Origin: Streptococcus anginosus
GTDB taxonomy: Bacteria > Bacillota > Bacilli > Lactobacillales > Streptococcaceae
Direction: 5' to 3'
DNA length: 64,000 nt
Assembly (NCBI RefSeq): GCF_001697145.1
Contig: NZ_CP012719.1
Location: 22,501-86,500, forward strand
The notes beneath the pieces were generated by a model. It was not told the DNA's origin. It searched no databases and saw only the letters and a program-made list of their open reading frames with translations. Both the position numbers and the translations under genes were made by a program. Of the stretch, positions 9,522 through 20,413 are shown piece by piece. Every line of letters starts with the position of its first letter. Position 1 is the stretch's first letter.

Positions 9522-12500
9522 ATGAATAAACGAATTTTCGTTGAGAAAAAATCAAATTTTAACATTAAGGCTCAGGCGCTTGTTAAAGAACTCAAACACA
9601 ATCTTCAATTAACGAGTTTGACCGATTTGCGTATTATTCAAGTGTATGATGTGTTTGGCTTGGCAGATTCGCTTTTTGAGCGTGCTGAAAAGCACATCTT
9701 CTCTGAACAGGTAACTGATACTATTTTGGCTGAAAGTGATGTGGTTGCTGAACTTGCTAACTATGCTTTCTTTGCCATCGAATCACTTCCAGGTCAATTT
9801 GATCAGCGTGCGGCTTCATCACAAGAAGCATTACTCCTTCTTGGCAGCAGTAATGATGTAACAGTTAATACGGCTCAACTTTATCTTGTTAACAAAGATA
9901 TTGATACTGCTGAACTTGATGCGGTTAAGAATTATCTTCTTAATCCAGTAGATTCTCGTTTTAAAGATATTACGACAGGAATTGCACCGCAAGCATTTTC
10001 AGAGTCGGACAAAACGATTCCAAATCTTGATTTCTTCAAGACTTATACAGCAGTTGAATTTGCTAATTATAAAACTGAGCAAGGTTTGGCAATGGAAGTG
10101 GATGACCTTGTCTTCATCCAAGATTATTTCAAATCCATCGGGCGCGTGCCAACGGAAACAGAATTGAAAGTGTTGGATACTTACTGGTCAGACCATTGCC
10201 GCCACACAACTTTTGAAACTGAGCTGAAGCATATTGACTTCTCAGCGTCTAAATTCCAAAAACAATTACAGGCAACTTATGATAAATATATTGCTATGCG
10301 TGATGAACTTGGACGTTCTGAAAAGCCGCAAACGCTTATGGATATGGCAACTATTTTTGGTCGTTACGAGCGTGCCAATGGCCGTTTGGATGACATGGAA
10401 GTATCAGACGAGATCAATGCTTGTTCGGTTGAAATCGAAGTTGATGTGAACGGTGTTAAAGAACCATGGCTTTTGATGTTCAAGAATGAAACACACAATC
10501 ACCCAACAGAAATTGAACCATTTGGTGGTGCCGCAACGTGTATCGGTGGTGCAATCCGCGACCCATTGTCAGGACGTTCTTATGTTTATCAAGCAATGCG
10601 TATTTCAGGTGCTGGTGATATTACAACACCGATTGCTGAGACGCGTGCCGGCAAATTGCCGCAGCAAGTGATTTCTAAGACAGCGGCACATGGTTATTCT
10701 TCATATGGGAATCAAATCGGTCTTGCCACAACTTACGTTAAAGAATACTTCCACCCAGGATTCGTCGCTAAACGTATGGAACTTGGTGCCGTTGTCGGTG
10801 CAGCTCCTAAAGGGAATGTTGTTCGTGAAAAACCAGAAGCTGGTGATGTGGTTATTCTTCTCGGTGGTAAAACAGGCCGTGACGGTGTTGGTGGAGCCAC
10901 AGGATCATCTAAGGTTCAAACCGTTGAATCTGTTGAAACAGCTGGCGCAGAAGTTCAAAAAGGGAATGCCATTGAAGAACGGAAGATTCAACGTCTTTTC
11001 CGCAATGGTAATGTGACTCGCCTCATTAAAAAATCAAACGACTTTGGTGCTGGTGGTGTCTGTGTGGCAATCGGTGAATTAGCTGATGGTCTTGAAATTA
11101 ATCTGAATAAAGTACCACTTAAATACCAAGGGCTTAACGGAACTGAAATTGCTATTTCTGAATCACAAGAACGTATGGCTGTTGTGGTTCGTCCGAAAGA
11201 TGTTGAGGCTTTCGTGGCAGAATGTCATAAAGAAAATATTGACGCGGTAGTGGTTGCCACAGTTACTGAAAAACCAAATCTTGTTATGACTTGGAATGGT
11301 CAAACAATCGTTGATATTGAACGTCGTTTCCTTGATACAAACGGTGTGCGTGTGGTGGTTGATGCAAACGTTGTGGATAAGGATGTTGCCCTTCCTGAGG
11401 TGCGTACAACATCAGCAGCAACACTTGAAGCAGACACAGTGAAAGTTCTGTCTGATCTTAACCACGCTAGTCAAAAAGGGTTGCAAACTATCTTTGACAG
11501 CTCGGTTGGGCGTTCAACAGTTAATCATCCAATCGGCGGTCGTTATCAAATCACACCAACAGAAAGTTCAGTTCAAAAACTTCCTGTTCAAAACGGTGTA
11601 ACAACAACAGCATCAGTTATGGCACAAGGGTTCAACCCTTATATTGCGGAGTGGTCACCTTATCATGGTGCAGCTTATGCTGTTATCGAAGCAACAGCGC
11701 GTTTGGTGGCAACAGGTGCGAATTGGTCTAAAGCACGTTTCTCTTATCAAGAGTATTTCCAACGTATGGACAAACAAGCTGAACGCTTTGGACAACCAGT
11801 TTCAGCTCTTCTTGGTTCAATCGAAGCGCAATTGCAACTTGGTTTACCATCAATCGGTGGTAAAGACTCCATGTCAGGGACTTTTGAAGAATTGACAGTA
11901 CCACCAACATTGGTTGCTTTTGGTGTGACAACGGCTGATAGTCGTAATGTTCTTTCGCCAGAATTTAAAGCAGCTGGTGAATACATTTACTACATTCCAG
12001 GGCAAGCTATTTCACAAGAGATTGATTTTGATTTGATTAAAGCTAATTTTGCTAAATTTGAAGCGATTCAAAAAGCACACCATATCACATCAGCTTCAGC
12101 TGTTAAATATGGTGGTGTGATTGAAAGCTTGGCACTTGCAGCTTTTGGTAACCATATCGGAGCTAAAGTAGAATTGGCAGAGCTTGCAACTAGCTTGACA
12201 GCACAACTCGGTGGCTTTATTTTTACATCTACTGAAGAAATTGCTGAAGTTAACAAAATCGGTGAAACAAGATCTGACTTTACACTTACTGTCAACGGTG
12301 TCAACCTTGCAGGAGATAAACTTCTTTCAGCCTTTGAAGGCAAACTCGAAGACGTTTACCCAACTGAATTTGAACAAAGTACAAAACTTGAAGATGTTCC
12401 GGCAATTGCTTCAGATGCAGTGATTAAAGCAAGTGAAAAAGTTGCTGAACCATTGGTTTACATCCCAGTATTCCCTGGTACAAATTCAGAATATGATTCA

Positions 12501-13247
12501 GCAAAAGCTTTTGAACAAGCTGGAGCAAAAGTGAATCTGGTACCATTTGTGACACTTGATGAAGCAGCAATTGAAGCATCTGTTGACACAATGGTTGACA
12601 ACATCTGTAAAGCAAATATTATTTTCTTTGCAGGAGGTTTCTCAGCCGCTGATGAACCAGACGGTTCTGCTAAATTCATTGTCAACATCTTGTTGAACCA
12701 AAAAGTCCGCGCAGCTATTGACAACTTTATTGAAAAAGGTGGACTTATCATCGGTATCTGTAATGGATTCCAAGCGCTTGTGAAATCAGGCCTGCTTCCA
12801 TACGGTAACTTTGAAGAAGCGACCGAAACAAGTCCGACACTCTTCTATAATGATGCTAACCAACATGTGGCGAAAATGGTTGAAACACGTATTTCCAATA
12901 CGAACTCACCTTGGCTTGCCGGTGTCAAAGTTGGTGATATTCATGCAATCCCAGTATCACATGGTGAAGGGAAATTTGTCGTAACAGATGAAGAATTTGC
13001 AGAACTCCGCGACAACGGACAAATCTTCAGTCAATACGTGGATTTTGATGGCAAACCAAGCATGGATTCTAAATACAATCCAAACGGCTCTATTAATGCG
13101 ATTGAAGGGATTACTAGCAAGAACGGTCAAATCATTGGTAAAATGGGACATTCAGAACGTTACGAAGACGGCCTTTTCCAAAATATTCCAGGAAATAAAG
13201 ACCAACATCTCTTTGCAAGTGCTGTGCGTTACTTTACAGGGGAATAA
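9522..13247 (+). CDS. purL: phosphoribosylformylglycinamidine synthase, large fused form
   Basis: FGAM synthase converts FGAR and glutamine to FGAM. At 1241 residues this is the large single-chain type otherwise typical of Gram-negatives and streptococci, not the PurS/PurQ/PurL trio of Bacillus. Order: a PurS-like N-terminus to about 220, two AIRS-type ATP/substrate halves (with NETHNHPTEIEPFGGAATCIGG and the SIGGKDSMSG segment), and a C-terminal class I glutaminase with nucleophile Cys1080 in GICNGFQ. The ATG follows AAGGG. It lies between purC and purF with short gaps. Confidence 0.96.
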   Translation: MNKRIFVEKKSNFNIKAQALVKELKHNLQLTSLTDLRIIQVYDVFGLADSLFERAEKHIFSEQVTDTILAESDVVAELANYAFFAIESLPGQFDQRAASSQEALLLLGSSNDVTVNTAQLYLVNKDIDTAELDAVKNYLLNPVDSRFKDITTGIAPQAFSESDKTIPNLDFFKTYTAVEFANYKTEQGLAMEVDDLVFIQDYFKSIGRVPTETELKVLDTYWSDHCRHTTFETELKHIDFSASKFQKQLQATYDKYIAMRDELGRSEKPQTLMDMATIFGRYERANGRLDDMEVSDEINACSVEIEVDVNGVKEPWLLMFKNETHNHPTEIEPFGGAATCIGGAIRDPLSGRSYVYQAMRISGAGDITTPIAETRAGKLPQQVISKTAAHGYSSYGNQIGLATTYVKEYFHPGFVAKRMELGAVVGAAPKGNVVREKPEAGDVVILLGGKTGRDGVGGATGSSKVQTVESVETAGAEVQKGNAIEERKIQRLFRNGNVTRLIKKSNDFGAGGVCVAIGELADGLEINLNKVPLKYQGLNGTEIAISESQERMAVVVRPKDVEAFVAECHKENIDAVVVATVTEKPNLVMTWNGQTIVDIERRFLDTNGVRVVVDANVVDKDVALPEVRTTSAATLEADTVKVLSDLNHASQKGLQTIFDSSVGRSTVNHPIGGRYQITPTESSVQKLPVQNGVTTTASVMAQGFNPYIAEWSPYHGAAYAVIEATARLVATGANWSKARFSYQEYFQRMDKQAERFGQPVSALLGSIEAQLQLGLPSIGGKDSMSGTFEELTVPPTLVAFGVTTADSRNVLSPEFKAAGEYIYYIPGQAISQEIDFDLIKANFAKFEAIQKAHHITSASAVKYGGVIESLALAAFGNHIGAKVELAELATSLTAQLGGFIFTSTEEIAEVNKIGETRSDFTLTVNGVNLAGDKLLSAFEGKLEDVYPTEFEQSTKLEDVPAIASDAVIKASEKVAEPLVYIPVFPGTNSEYDSAKAFEQAGAKVNLVPFVTLDEAAIEASVDTMVDNICKANIIFFAGGFSAADEPDGSAKFIVNILLNQKVRAAIDNFIEKGGLIIGICNGFQALVKSGLLPYGNFEEATETSPTLFYNDANQHVAKMVETRISNTNSPWLAGVKVGDIHAIPVSHGEGKFVVTDEEFAELRDNGQIFSQYVDFDGKPSMDSKYNPNGSINAIEGITSKNGQIIGKMGHSERYEDGLFQNIPGNKDQHLFASAVRYFTGE

Positions 13248-13258
13248 TACTCGTCAAA

Positions 13259-13294
13259 TATCAAAAGAAACTATGATTTCGGATTCTTTTGATA
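13259..13294 (+). other. intercistronic hairpin between purL and purF
   Basis: Perfect 11-base inverted repeat TATCAAAAGAA (13259-13269) and TTCTTTTGATA (13284-13294) with a 14-base loop and no following T run. It is therefore more likely an mRNA stability or processing element than a terminator. Confidence 0.55.
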
Positions 13295-13337
13295 ATGATT
13301 GAGCATAAAAATGACAGAAAAATAAGAGGAAATGTCA

Positions 13338-14801
13338 GTGACATACGAAGTTAAATCTCTAAATGAAGAATGTGGTGTTTTTGGGATTTGGGGGCATCCT
13401 CAAGCAGCTCAAGTGACTTATTTTGGACTTCACAGTCTTCAACACCGCGGTCAAGAAGGTGCTGGTATCGTCACAAACGATAAGGGCAAACTTCTTCAGC
13501 ACCGTAATACTGGTCTTCTTTCAGAAGTATTTAAAAATCCTGCTGATTTGGAAAAATTAACAGGAACTGCTGCTATTGGTCACGTTCGCTATGCGACTGC
13601 TGGCTCTGCGTCTATTAATAATATTCAACCATTTCTTTACAACTTTACAGACGAGCAATTTGGACTTTGCCACAATGGTAATTTGACAAATGCAGTATCA
13701 TTGAAAAAAGAATTGGAAGACCAAGGGGCGATTTTTAATGCCTCATCTGATACTGAAATTCTAATGCATTTGATTCGCCGTAGCCATAATCCTGAATTTA
13801 TCGGTAAAGTCAAAGAAGCGTTGAACACTGTCAAAGGTGGCTTTGCTTATCTTTTGATGACAGAAGATAAATTGATTGCTGCGCTTGACCCAAATGGTTT
13901 TCGTCCCTTGTCAATTGGGCAAATGGCAAATGGTGCTTGGGTAGTATCAAGTGAAACGTGTGCCTTTGAAGTGGTTGGTGCTAAATGGGTTCGTAATGTA
14001 AAACCAGGAGAACTTGTTATCATTGATGACAATGGCATTCAGTATGACACTTACACAAATGATACACAGCTTGCTATCTGTTCAATGGAATACATCTATT
14101 TTGCACGACCTGACAGTGATATTTATGGTGTCAATGTTCACACGGCTCGTAAAAATATGGGGAAACGTTTGGCACAGGAATTTCAACATGAAGCCGATAT
14201 TGTCGTTGGTGTACCGAATTCATCACTTTCAGCAGCGATGGGATTTGCTGAAGAATCAGGTCTCCCAAATGAAATGGGCTTGGTGAAAAATCAGTACACA
14301 CAACGTACTTTCATTCAACCGACACAAGAGTTGCGTGAGCAAGGTGTTCGCATGAAGCTCTCAGCCGTATCTGGTGTTGTTAAAGGTAAGCGCGTGGTCA
14401 TGGTTGATGATTCTATCGTGCGTGGAACTACATCGCGTCGTATCGTTCGTTTGCTTCGTGAAGCTGGTGCGACAGAAGTTCATGTGGCAATCGGTAGTCC
14501 AGAATTGAAATACCCATGTTTCTACGGTATCGATATTCAAAATCGTCGTGAATTGATTTCAGCTAATCATACCAAAGATGAAGTTTGTGAGATTATCGGT
14601 GCTGATAGCTTGACTTACTTGTCAATTGACGGTTTGATTGAATCAATCGGTCTTGATACAGATGCACCTAATGGTGGTTTGTGTGTGGCTTACTTTGACG
14701 GTAAGTATCCAACACCACTTTACGATTACGAAGAACCTTACCTCAAAAGCTTAGAAGAAAAAACAAGCTTCTATATTCATGAAGTTAATGAAAATAAATA
14801 G
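13338..14801 (+). CDS. purF: amidophosphoribosyltransferase
   Basis: PurF makes phosphoribosylamine from PRPP and glutamine, the committed step of purine synthesis. An N-terminal Ntn glutaminase uses Cys12 in [10 protein letters not shown], which is exposed after removal of the first 11 residues. The C-terminal phosphoribosyltransferase part carries the PRPP loop [15 protein letters not shown] chose GTG at 13338: the binding site AGAGGA (13325-13330) is about seven bases away. The in-frame ATG at 13332 is only one base from it. The GTG start also gives the usual streptococcal N-terminus [13 protein letters not shown]. Confidence 0.94.
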   Translation: MTYEVKSLNEECGVFGIWGHPQAAQVTYFGLHSLQHRGQEGAGIVTNDKGKLLQHRNTGLLSEVFKNPADLEKLTGTAAIGHVRYATAGSASINNIQPFLYNFTDEQFGLCHNGNLTNAVSLKKELEDQGAIFNASSDTEILMHLIRRSHNPEFIGKVKEALNTVKGGFAYLLMTEDKLIAALDPNGFRPLSIGQMANGAWVVSSETCAFEVVGAKWVRNVKPGELVIIDDNGIQYDTYTNDTQLAICSMEYIYFARPDSDIYGVNVHTARKNMGKRLAQEFQHEADIVVGVPNSSLSAAMGFAEESGLPNEMGLVKNQYTQRTFIQPTQELREQGVRMKLSAVSGVVKGKRVVMVDDSIVRGTTSRRIVRLLREAGATEVHVAIGSPELKYPCFYGIDIQNRRELISANHTKDEVCEIIGADSLTYLSIDGLIESIGLDTDAPNGGLCVAYFDGKYPTPLYDYEEPYLKSLEEKTSFYIHEVNENK

Positions 14802-15036
14802 AACTGTTTAATAGCTCTGCTGTTTCCCAAAAGGAGAAAAATATTATGACAAAAAAATGCTTATGCTCCACGTCTTACCACTGACTAAAGGCTAAAGCAT
14901 TTGTCAATGGACGCTTTGTCCTATGGGACCAAAGCTAAAGACCTGACTAGCTTTTTCAGTCAAAAGAATGGTTTAACTGAAAAAACGTCGCAATCTCCAA
15001 TATGGTTTTTTGACAAAAAAGAGAAGGAAAATTATT
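14802..15036 (+). other. purF-purM spacer with a duplicated purM start and hairpins
   Basis: At 14831-14867 a binding site and ATG are followed by a near-copy of the first codons of purM (ATGACAAAAAAATGCTTATG). One extra A shifts the frame, and it ends as a 12-codon peptide MTKKCLCSTSYH. Then come two inverted repeats: GCTTTGTCC (14913-14921) with GGACCAAAGC (14926-14935), and TTTTTCAGT (14952-14960) with ACTGAAAAA (14976-14984). It is either a remnant of a partial duplication or a leader-type control segment. Confidence 0.5.
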
Positions 15037-16056
15037 ATGACAAAAAATGCTTATGCTCAATCTGGTGTTGATGTTGAAGCGGGTTATGAAGTTGTTGCAC
15101 GTATCAAAAAACACGTTGCGCGTACTGAACGTGCAGGTGTTATGGGAGCTCTTGGTGGCTTTGGTGGGATGTTCGACCTTACAAAAACTGGCGTGAAAGA
15201 ACCTGTTTTGATTTCAGGAACTGATGGTGTGGGAACAAAACTCATGCTTGCCATTAAATATGACAAACACGATACGATTGGCCAAGACTGTGTAGCCATG
15301 TGTGTCAATGACATCATTGCAGCTGGTGCTGAACCACTTTACTTCCTAGATTACATTGCTACTGGTAAAAATGAACCTGTAAAACTTGAACAAGTCGTTG
15401 CAGGTGTTGCGGAAGGTTGTGTTCAATCTGGCGCAGCTCTTATCGGTGGTGAAACTGCTGAAATGCCTGGTATGTATGGTGAAGATGATTATGATTTGGC
15501 TGGTTTTGCAGTAGGTGTGGCTGAAAAAAACCAAATCATTGACGGGTCAAAAGTTTCTGATGGTGATGTTCTTCTTGGACTTGCTTCCAGTGGGATTCAC
15601 TCAAATGGTTATTCACTTGTCCGTCGTGTCTTTGCTGATTATACAGGCGAAGAGGTTCTTCCAGAGCTTGAAGGCAAAAAATTAAAAGAAGTGCTGCTTG
15701 AACCAACACGTATCTATGTCAAAGCGGTGCTTCCACTTATCAAGGAAGAATTGGTCAATGGTATTGCTCACATCACTGGTGGTGGTTTCATCGAAAATGT
15801 CCCACGGATGTTTGCAGATGATTTAGCTGCTGAAATCGAAGAAGATAAAGTTCCTGTTCTTCCAATTTTCAAAGCTCTTGAAAAACACGGTAACATCAAA
15901 CACGAAGAAATGTTTGAAATCTTTAACATGGGTATTGGTTTGATGTTGGCAGTTAGCCCTGATAAGGTTGAGCGTGTGAAAGAATTGCTTGACGAACCAG
16001 TTTACGAACTTGGTCGTATCGTTAAAAAAGCTGATGCAAGTGTGGTGATTAAATAA
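15037..16056 (+). CDS. purM: AIR synthetase
   Basis: PurM closes FGAM to aminoimidazole ribotide with ATP. From the ATG at 15037 (RBS GAAGGA) it has 339 residues. Visible features are the DGVGTKL metal/substrate loop, CVNDI and the [11 protein letters not shown] segment of the AIRS fold, and [13 protein letters not shown]. An earlier TTG in frame at 15010 would add nine residues but is poorly placed. The stop overlaps the purN start by one base. The unusual spacer upstream is described separately. Confidence 0.95.
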   Translation: MTKNAYAQSGVDVEAGYEVVARIKKHVARTERAGVMGALGGFGGMFDLTKTGVKEPVLISGTDGVGTKLMLAIKYDKHDTIGQDCVAMCVNDIIAAGAEPLYFLDYIATGKNEPVKLEQVVAGVAEGCVQSGAALIGGETAEMPGMYGEDDYDLAGFAVGVAEKNQIIDGSKVSDGDVLLGLASSGIHSNGYSLVRRVFADYTGEEVLPELEGKKLKEVLLEPTRIYVKAVLPLIKEELVNGIAHITGGGFIENVPRMFADDLAAEIEEDKVPVLPIFKALEKHGNIKHEEMFEIFNMGIGLMLAVSPDKVERVKELLDEPVYELGRIVKKADASVVIK

Positions 16057-16607
16057 TGAAAAAAATCGCAGTTTTTGCGAGTGGTAATGGGTCAAATTTT
16101 CAAGTCATTGCAGAGCAATTTCCAGTTGAGTTTGTCTTTTCAGACCACAGGGATGCATATGTCTTAGAACGTGCAGAAAAACTCGGTGTGACAGCTCATG
16201 CTTTTGAACTCAAAGAGTTTGACAATAAAGCAGCCTACGAGGAGGCTATTGTTGCTTTGCTTGAAAAAAATGATATTGATTTGGTTTGTCTAGCTGGTTA
16301 TATGAAGATTGTTGGTCCGACTCTGCTAGCAGCTTACGAAGGCCGTATCATCAATATTCACCCAGCTTATCTGCCAGAATTTCCAGGTGCTCATGGGATT
16401 GAAGATGCCTGGAATGCTGGTGTCAGTCAATCCGGTGTGACCGTTCACTGGGTTGACAATGGTGTTGACACGGGAAAAGTGATTAAACAAGTTCGTGTGC
16501 CTCGTCTGGCTGATGATACCATTGACAGTTTTGAAGCTCGTATTCATGAAGCAGAGTATAAACTCTATCCAGATGTTTTGGAGAGCTTAGGAGTTAAGAA
16601 AAAGTAG
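16056..16607 (+). CDS. purN: phosphoribosylglycinamide formyltransferase
   Basis: PurN transfers a formyl group from 10-formyltetrahydrofolate to GAR. It has 183 residues. Signature elements are the N-terminal VFASGNGSNFQ loop, the catalytic NIHPAYLPEFPGAHGIEDAW region and the DNGVDTGKVI segment with its conserved aspartate. The ATG at 16056 shares its A with the purM stop codon, so translation is coupled. Confidence 0.95.
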   Translation: MKKIAVFASGNGSNFQVIAEQFPVEFVFSDHRDAYVLERAEKLGVTAHAFELKEFDNKAAYEEAIVALLEKNDIDLVCLAGYMKIVGPTLLAAYEGRIINIHPAYLPEFPGAHGIEDAWNAGVSQSGVTVHWVDNGVDTGKVIKQVRVPRLADDTIDSFEARIHEAEYKLYPDVLESLGVKKK

Positions 16608-16664
16608 TCCGTGTATTTGATAGCGTAGTTAGCTATTAGTATGCTGCCTTATAAGGAGATTATG

Positions 16665-16829
16665 ATGATAAAAAAGATTTTGGCGTTTGTATTAACTTTT
16701 ATTGTCGTTGCCTTTATAGTAAATGTACTATTTGGTAATCTTGAAAATCCATAGCATCTTAGTTTAGCTTATGCTATCGGGCTTATTGCTGGCATTATGA
16801 TTGACTGGTTTATTTTTTATAGAAAGTAG
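16665..16829 (+). pseudogene. small two-helix membrane protein, interrupted by TAG
   Basis: After a good binding site (AAGGAG at 16653-16658), ATG at 16665 opens a frame starting MIKKILAFVLTF, one hydrophobic helix. It stops at TAG 16752-16754. The same frame continues open for 24 more codons, encoding a second hydrophobic helix ending WFIFYRK, to TAG at 16827. Without the internal stop it would be a membrane protein of about 54 residues. Other streptococci carry a small membrane gene (vanZ-like) at this purN-purH position. Both halves look coding, so a nonsense mutation is the simplest reading. I do not recognise the family. Confidence 0.5.
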
Positions 16830-16836
16830 GACTGAA

Positions 16837-18384
16837 ATGACAAAACGTGCACTAATTAGTGTTTCTGATAAAGCGGGCATTGTTGAATTTGCTCAAGAAT
16901 TGAAAAAACTTGGTTGGGATATTATCTCGACTGGTGGAACAAAAGTTGCGCTTGATAAAGCAGGTGTGGAGACTATTGCGATTGATGATGTGACTGGTTT
17001 TCCGGAAATGTTGGATGGTCGTGTGAAAACACTTCATCCAAATATTCATGGTGGTCTTTTGGCCCGTCGCGATCTTGACAGCCACCTTCAAGCCGCAAAA
17101 GATAACCACATTGAATTGATCGACCTTGTTGTGGCTAACCTTTACCCATTCAAAGAAACTATTCTGAAACCAGAAGTGACTTACGCTGATGCGGTTGAAA
17201 ATATTGATATCGGTGGTCCTTCCATGCTTCGCTCGGCTGCTAAAAACCACGCTAGTGTCACAGTTGTCGTTGACCCAGCTGATTACGCTGTTGTTTTGGA
17301 TGAATTGTCAGCTAATGGTGAAACAAGCTTTGAAACTCGCCAACGTTTGGCAGCAAAAGTTTTCCGTCACACCGCAGCTTATGACGCTTTAATTGCAGAA
17401 TATTTCACAAAACAAGTTGGTGAAACAAAACCTGAAAAACTCACAATCACTTACGATTTGAAACAACCAATGCGTTATGGTGAAAATCCTCAACAAGACG
17501 CTGATTTCTACCAAAAAGCTTTGCCAACAGATTACTCAATTGCTTCTGCTAAACAATTAAACGGTAAAGAATTGTCATTTAACAACATCCGCGATGCTGA
17601 CGCTGCAATCCGTATTATCCGTGATTTCAAAGACCACCCGACTGTTGTTGCTCTTAAACACATGAATCCATGTGGTATCGGACAAGCTGACGATATTGAA
17701 ACAGCTTGGGATTACGCTTATGAAGCTGACCCAGTTTCAATCTTTGGTGGAATTGTTGTGCTGAATCGCCAAGTTGACGCAGCAACTGCTAAGAAAATGC
17801 ACGCTATTTTCCTTGAGATCATCATTGCACCAAGTTATTCAGAAAAAGCCCTTGAAATCTTGACAACGAAGAAGAAAAACTTGCGGATTCTTCAATTGCC
17901 ATTTGAAGCTCAAGAAGCTAGCCAAGTTGAAAAAGAATACACGGGTGTTGTCGGTGGGCTTTTGGTTCAAAACCAAGATGTTATTGAAGAAAATCCAGCG
18001 GATTGGAAGGTTGTAACCAAACGACAACCAAACGACCAAGAAAAAACAGCGCTTGAATTTGCTTGGAAAGCGATCAAATATGTGAAATCAAACGGTATCA
18101 TCGTGACAAATGACCACATGACACTTGGTGTCGGTCCTGGTCAAACCAATCGTGTGGCTTCTGTTCGTATTGCTCTTGACCAAGCGAAAGACCGTCTTGA
18201 CAGTGCGGTCCTTGCTAGTGATGCTTTCTTCCCATTTGCGGACAATGTTGAAGAAATCGCAGCTGCAGGTGTGAAAGCAATCATCCAACCTGGTGGGTCC
18301 GTCCGTGACCAAGAATCTATTGACATGGCTGATAAATATGGCATTGCCATGGTGTTTACAGGCGTACGGCATTTTAGACATTGA
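16837..18384 (+). CDS. purH: bifunctional AICAR transformylase/IMP cyclohydrolase
   Basis: PurH carries out the last two steps to IMP. From the ATG at 16837 it has 515 residues, the standard length. The N-terminal cyclohydrolase domain (about 1-195) contains [18 protein letters not shown], and the transformylase domain follows with ALKHMNPCG and the C-terminal [11 protein letters not shown] and GGSVRD. An in-frame TTG at 16801 lies inside the upstream small frame and is not used. A strong hairpin terminator follows at 18394, so this ends the first purine transcription unit. Confidence 0.96.
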   Translation: MTKRALISVSDKAGIVEFAQELKKLGWDIISTGGTKVALDKAGVETIAIDDVTGFPEMLDGRVKTLHPNIHGGLLARRDLDSHLQAAKDNHIELIDLVVANLYPFKETILKPEVTYADAVENIDIGGPSMLRSAAKNHASVTVVVDPADYAVVLDELSANGETSFETRQRLAAKVFRHTAAYDALIAEYFTKQVGETKPEKLTITYDLKQPMRYGENPQQDADFYQKALPTDYSIASAKQLNGKELSFNNIRDADAAIRIIRDFKDHPTVVALKHMNPCGIGQADDIETAWDYAYEADPVSIFGGIVVLNRQVDAATAKKMHAIFLEIIIAPSYSEKALEILTTKKKNLRILQLPFEAQEASQVEKEYTGVVGGLLVQNQDVIEENPADWKVVTKRQPNDQEKTALEFAWKAIKYVKSNGIIVTNDHMTLGVGPGQTNRVASVRIALDQAKDRLDSAVLASDAFFPFADNVEEIAAAGVKAIIQPGGSVRDQESIDMADKYGIAMVFTGVRHFRH

Positions 18385-18393
18385 AAATAGTAT

Positions 18394-18426
18394 AAAAACC
18401 TTGGATTTGTTTTCCAAGGTTTTTAA
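18394..18426 (+). terminator. bidirectional terminator between purH and the amidase gene
   Basis: Twelve-base perfect stem AAAAACCTTGGA (18394-18405) and TCCAAGGTTTTT (18413-18424). The flanking A and T runs let it stop both convergent genes. Confidence 0.9.
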
Positions 18427-18442
18427 AGTTGTTCAGAGGAAC

Positions 18443-20377
18443 TTATTTTGGATAAATGTAACTAACTGCTCCTTGTCCAGCTGCATGAGGATTGAACCAG
18501 CCACGGAAGTTGCCAATATACTGTTTCCCAGCGTAGTTGGCCTCTTGAATCTGAATGCGTGTGTTTGAGGCTACGTGAGTAACAACTCCAACATGACCGT
18601 AGCCACCGTCTGTCCAACAAATAATAGCCCCTACTTGTGGAGTTGTACCGGTTTTAAAACCAGCTCGTCTGGCGCTAGCAGCCCAATCACCACCATTGCC
18701 CCAGTAATTGCCAGCCCAAGGCGCAAGAGCTTTGGCGCCCCAAGTGCATTGCCCTTTTGGATAAGTCGTTGCTGCGGCATAATTTGGTTGGAAAGAAACA
18801 GCAGGTTTCTCTACTTGATAGCTCGTACCAGTTAGTCCAATCATTTGACCGTTGAGATTGCGGTAGACATGTGTGTGGAAAAGCCCGCTACCAGTGTGTT
18901 TTTGCGTATCAATTGTGAACTTGTAGATACCATTTCCAGTTTTAGTAGCTGTGTACCACTGGATATCATCTTGCCCGTTGACTTCAGACCAAGTCGGTAG
19001 GGTAATCGATCCGTCTCCGTAGGCATCTGTCACTGTCACCTCATAAAGATAAGTTGAGCGCTTATTGACAGATACTTTGGTTTTAATTTTTTCTGCGGAC
19101 ATAGCAACCGAATCCGTTGCGTAACTATGCTCGCTACCGTCTTTATATTTTACATAAATATGATTGGTGTATGTTCCAGACAAAACTTGATGATTGCGAA
19201 TATCAAATGCTGCCGTAAATGTTCCGTCACCGTGATTAGTGGCTGCATACCACTTGATATTGCTTTGATTGCTCGTGCTCCAAATAGGTACTCGGACAGA
19301 TTGAATCGGTTTGGACTTTGAAGTTTCACTAACTTTGACGGTATAAGTCCCTTGTTCTTGATTGATATTTTCAACAGAGAAGAATGGTTTTTGCTCTTCT
19401 TCAGAAGGCAATTTATCAGCATCAACTTGGGCAGTGATTCCAGCTAAGCCAGTAAACTCTGGTTTGACATAGCTTTCTCCGTAAAGATGAATGTGATAAG
19501 TTCCTGTGTCATAGTTGTGTTTTTTTAGCTCAACTCTAACATTGTAGCTTCCATCAGGATTTTTAGTAGCTGCATGCCATTGAAGATCATCCTGTCCGTT
19601 GCGGTCAGACCAAGCCGGAACAGTTAGTTTGTAGATTGTTTCAGGAACATTTTTGATCTGAATATCCATGATACCAGGCTCAGGAAAGCTAGTCTGAATA
19701 GTAGGATTTGGTTTTTCAAGGTTAAAAGTGGTGCCATTTAATCCAATCATCTTTCCGTTTTTACTTTCATAAGTATGAACATGGTAAACACCGTATCCTT
19801 TATGATTGGATAAGTCAATTTCTGTTGTGTCTTGCCCTGCTGTATACCACTTGATATCATCTTGTCCTTTTTCGTCAGACCAAACAGCGTGTAAAATATT
19901 GGCATTTGTTTGATCTTTGTTTCGAGTAAAGGATATTTGAGCAGTCTTTCCTAAAACGGTTGTAGAAACCGTGCCGCTAGCTGGTTTTTCTACTTTGAAA
20001 GTCGTTCCGTTTAAACCGACCATTTTTCCATTGATATTGATATAGGTGTGGACGTGAAAGGTTCCATAACCAGTGTGCTGACGCAAATCAATAGCTGTAG
20101 TTGGTGTCTGGGGCGCGGAATACCACTTAATGTCATCTTGCCCATTTTCATCAGACCAAACAGCATGGTAAATGGTGTAAGGAACTTGTGTCTGTGAGCG
20201 TGTGTAGTTAATAGAAGCTGTATTTCCAGAAACATTGACGGTAATGTTGTTAGCAAGAGTTGCTGGATTTGAGCTTTTTTGAGCATTATCTGCTTCCGAG
20301 GCTTGAGCAGTTAGTTGAGCAGAAAAAACGCCCAAAATAGTGCTAGATAGTAAAAATAATTGACTGTATTTCTTCAT
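18443..20377 (-). CDS. secreted CHAP amidase with GBS Bsp-like repeats
   Basis: This is a predicted extracellular peptidoglycan hydrolase of 644 residues. It has a signal peptide ending near AQASEA and then about five repeats of roughly 90 residues of the GBS Bsp-like type, each with a motif such as [13 protein letters not shown] and a G.Y..H.Y line. The C-terminal CHAP domain has Cys544 in GQCTWGAK and His595 in GYGHVGVV, 51 residues apart exactly as in PcsB. I start at 20377 because AAAGGAG lies seven bases before it; the longer frame to 20413 lacks a binding site. The gene converges on purH. Repeat modules of this kind are thought to bind the cell surface. The exact bond cleaved cannot be read. 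Confidence 0.85.
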   Translation of the reverse strand: MKKYSQLFLLSSTILGVFSAQLTAQASEADNAQKSSNPATLANNITVNVSGNTASINYTRSQTQVPYTIYHAVWSDENGQDDIKWYSAPQTPTTAIDLRQHTGYGTFHVHTYININGKMVGLNGTTFKVEKPASGTVSTTVLGKTAQISFTRNKDQTNANILHAVWSDEKGQDDIKWYTAGQDTTEIDLSNHKGYGVYHVHTYESKNGKMIGLNGTTFNLEKPNPTIQTSFPEPGIMDIQIKNVPETIYKLTVPAWSDRNGQDDLQWHAATKNPDGSYNVRVELKKHNYDTGTYHIHLYGESYVKPEFTGLAGITAQVDADKLPSEEEQKPFFSVENINQEQGTYTVKVSETSKSKPIQSVRVPIWSTSNQSNIKWYAATNHGDGTFTAAFDIRNHQVLSGTYTNHIYVKYKDGSEHSYATDSVAMSAEKIKTKVSVNKRSTYLYEVTVTDAYGDGSITLPTWSEVNGQDDIQWYTATKTGNGIYKFTIDTQKHTGSGLFHTHVYRNLNGQMIGLTGTSYQVEKPAVSFQPNYAAATTYPKGQCTWGAKALAPWAGNYWGNGGDWAASARRAGFKTGTTPQVGAIICWTDGGYGHVGVVTHVASNTRIQIQEANYAGKQYIGNFRGWFNPHAAGQGAVSYIYPK

Positions 20378-20413
20378 AAATCTCCTTTGAATAAATAATT
20401 TGGATAGTTCCAT

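Noticed and set aside
9982..13302. Many open frames of 60-108 codons within purL on both strands
   Set aside because: They are shadows of the long GC-richer purL frame, with no binding sites and no recognisable protein features.
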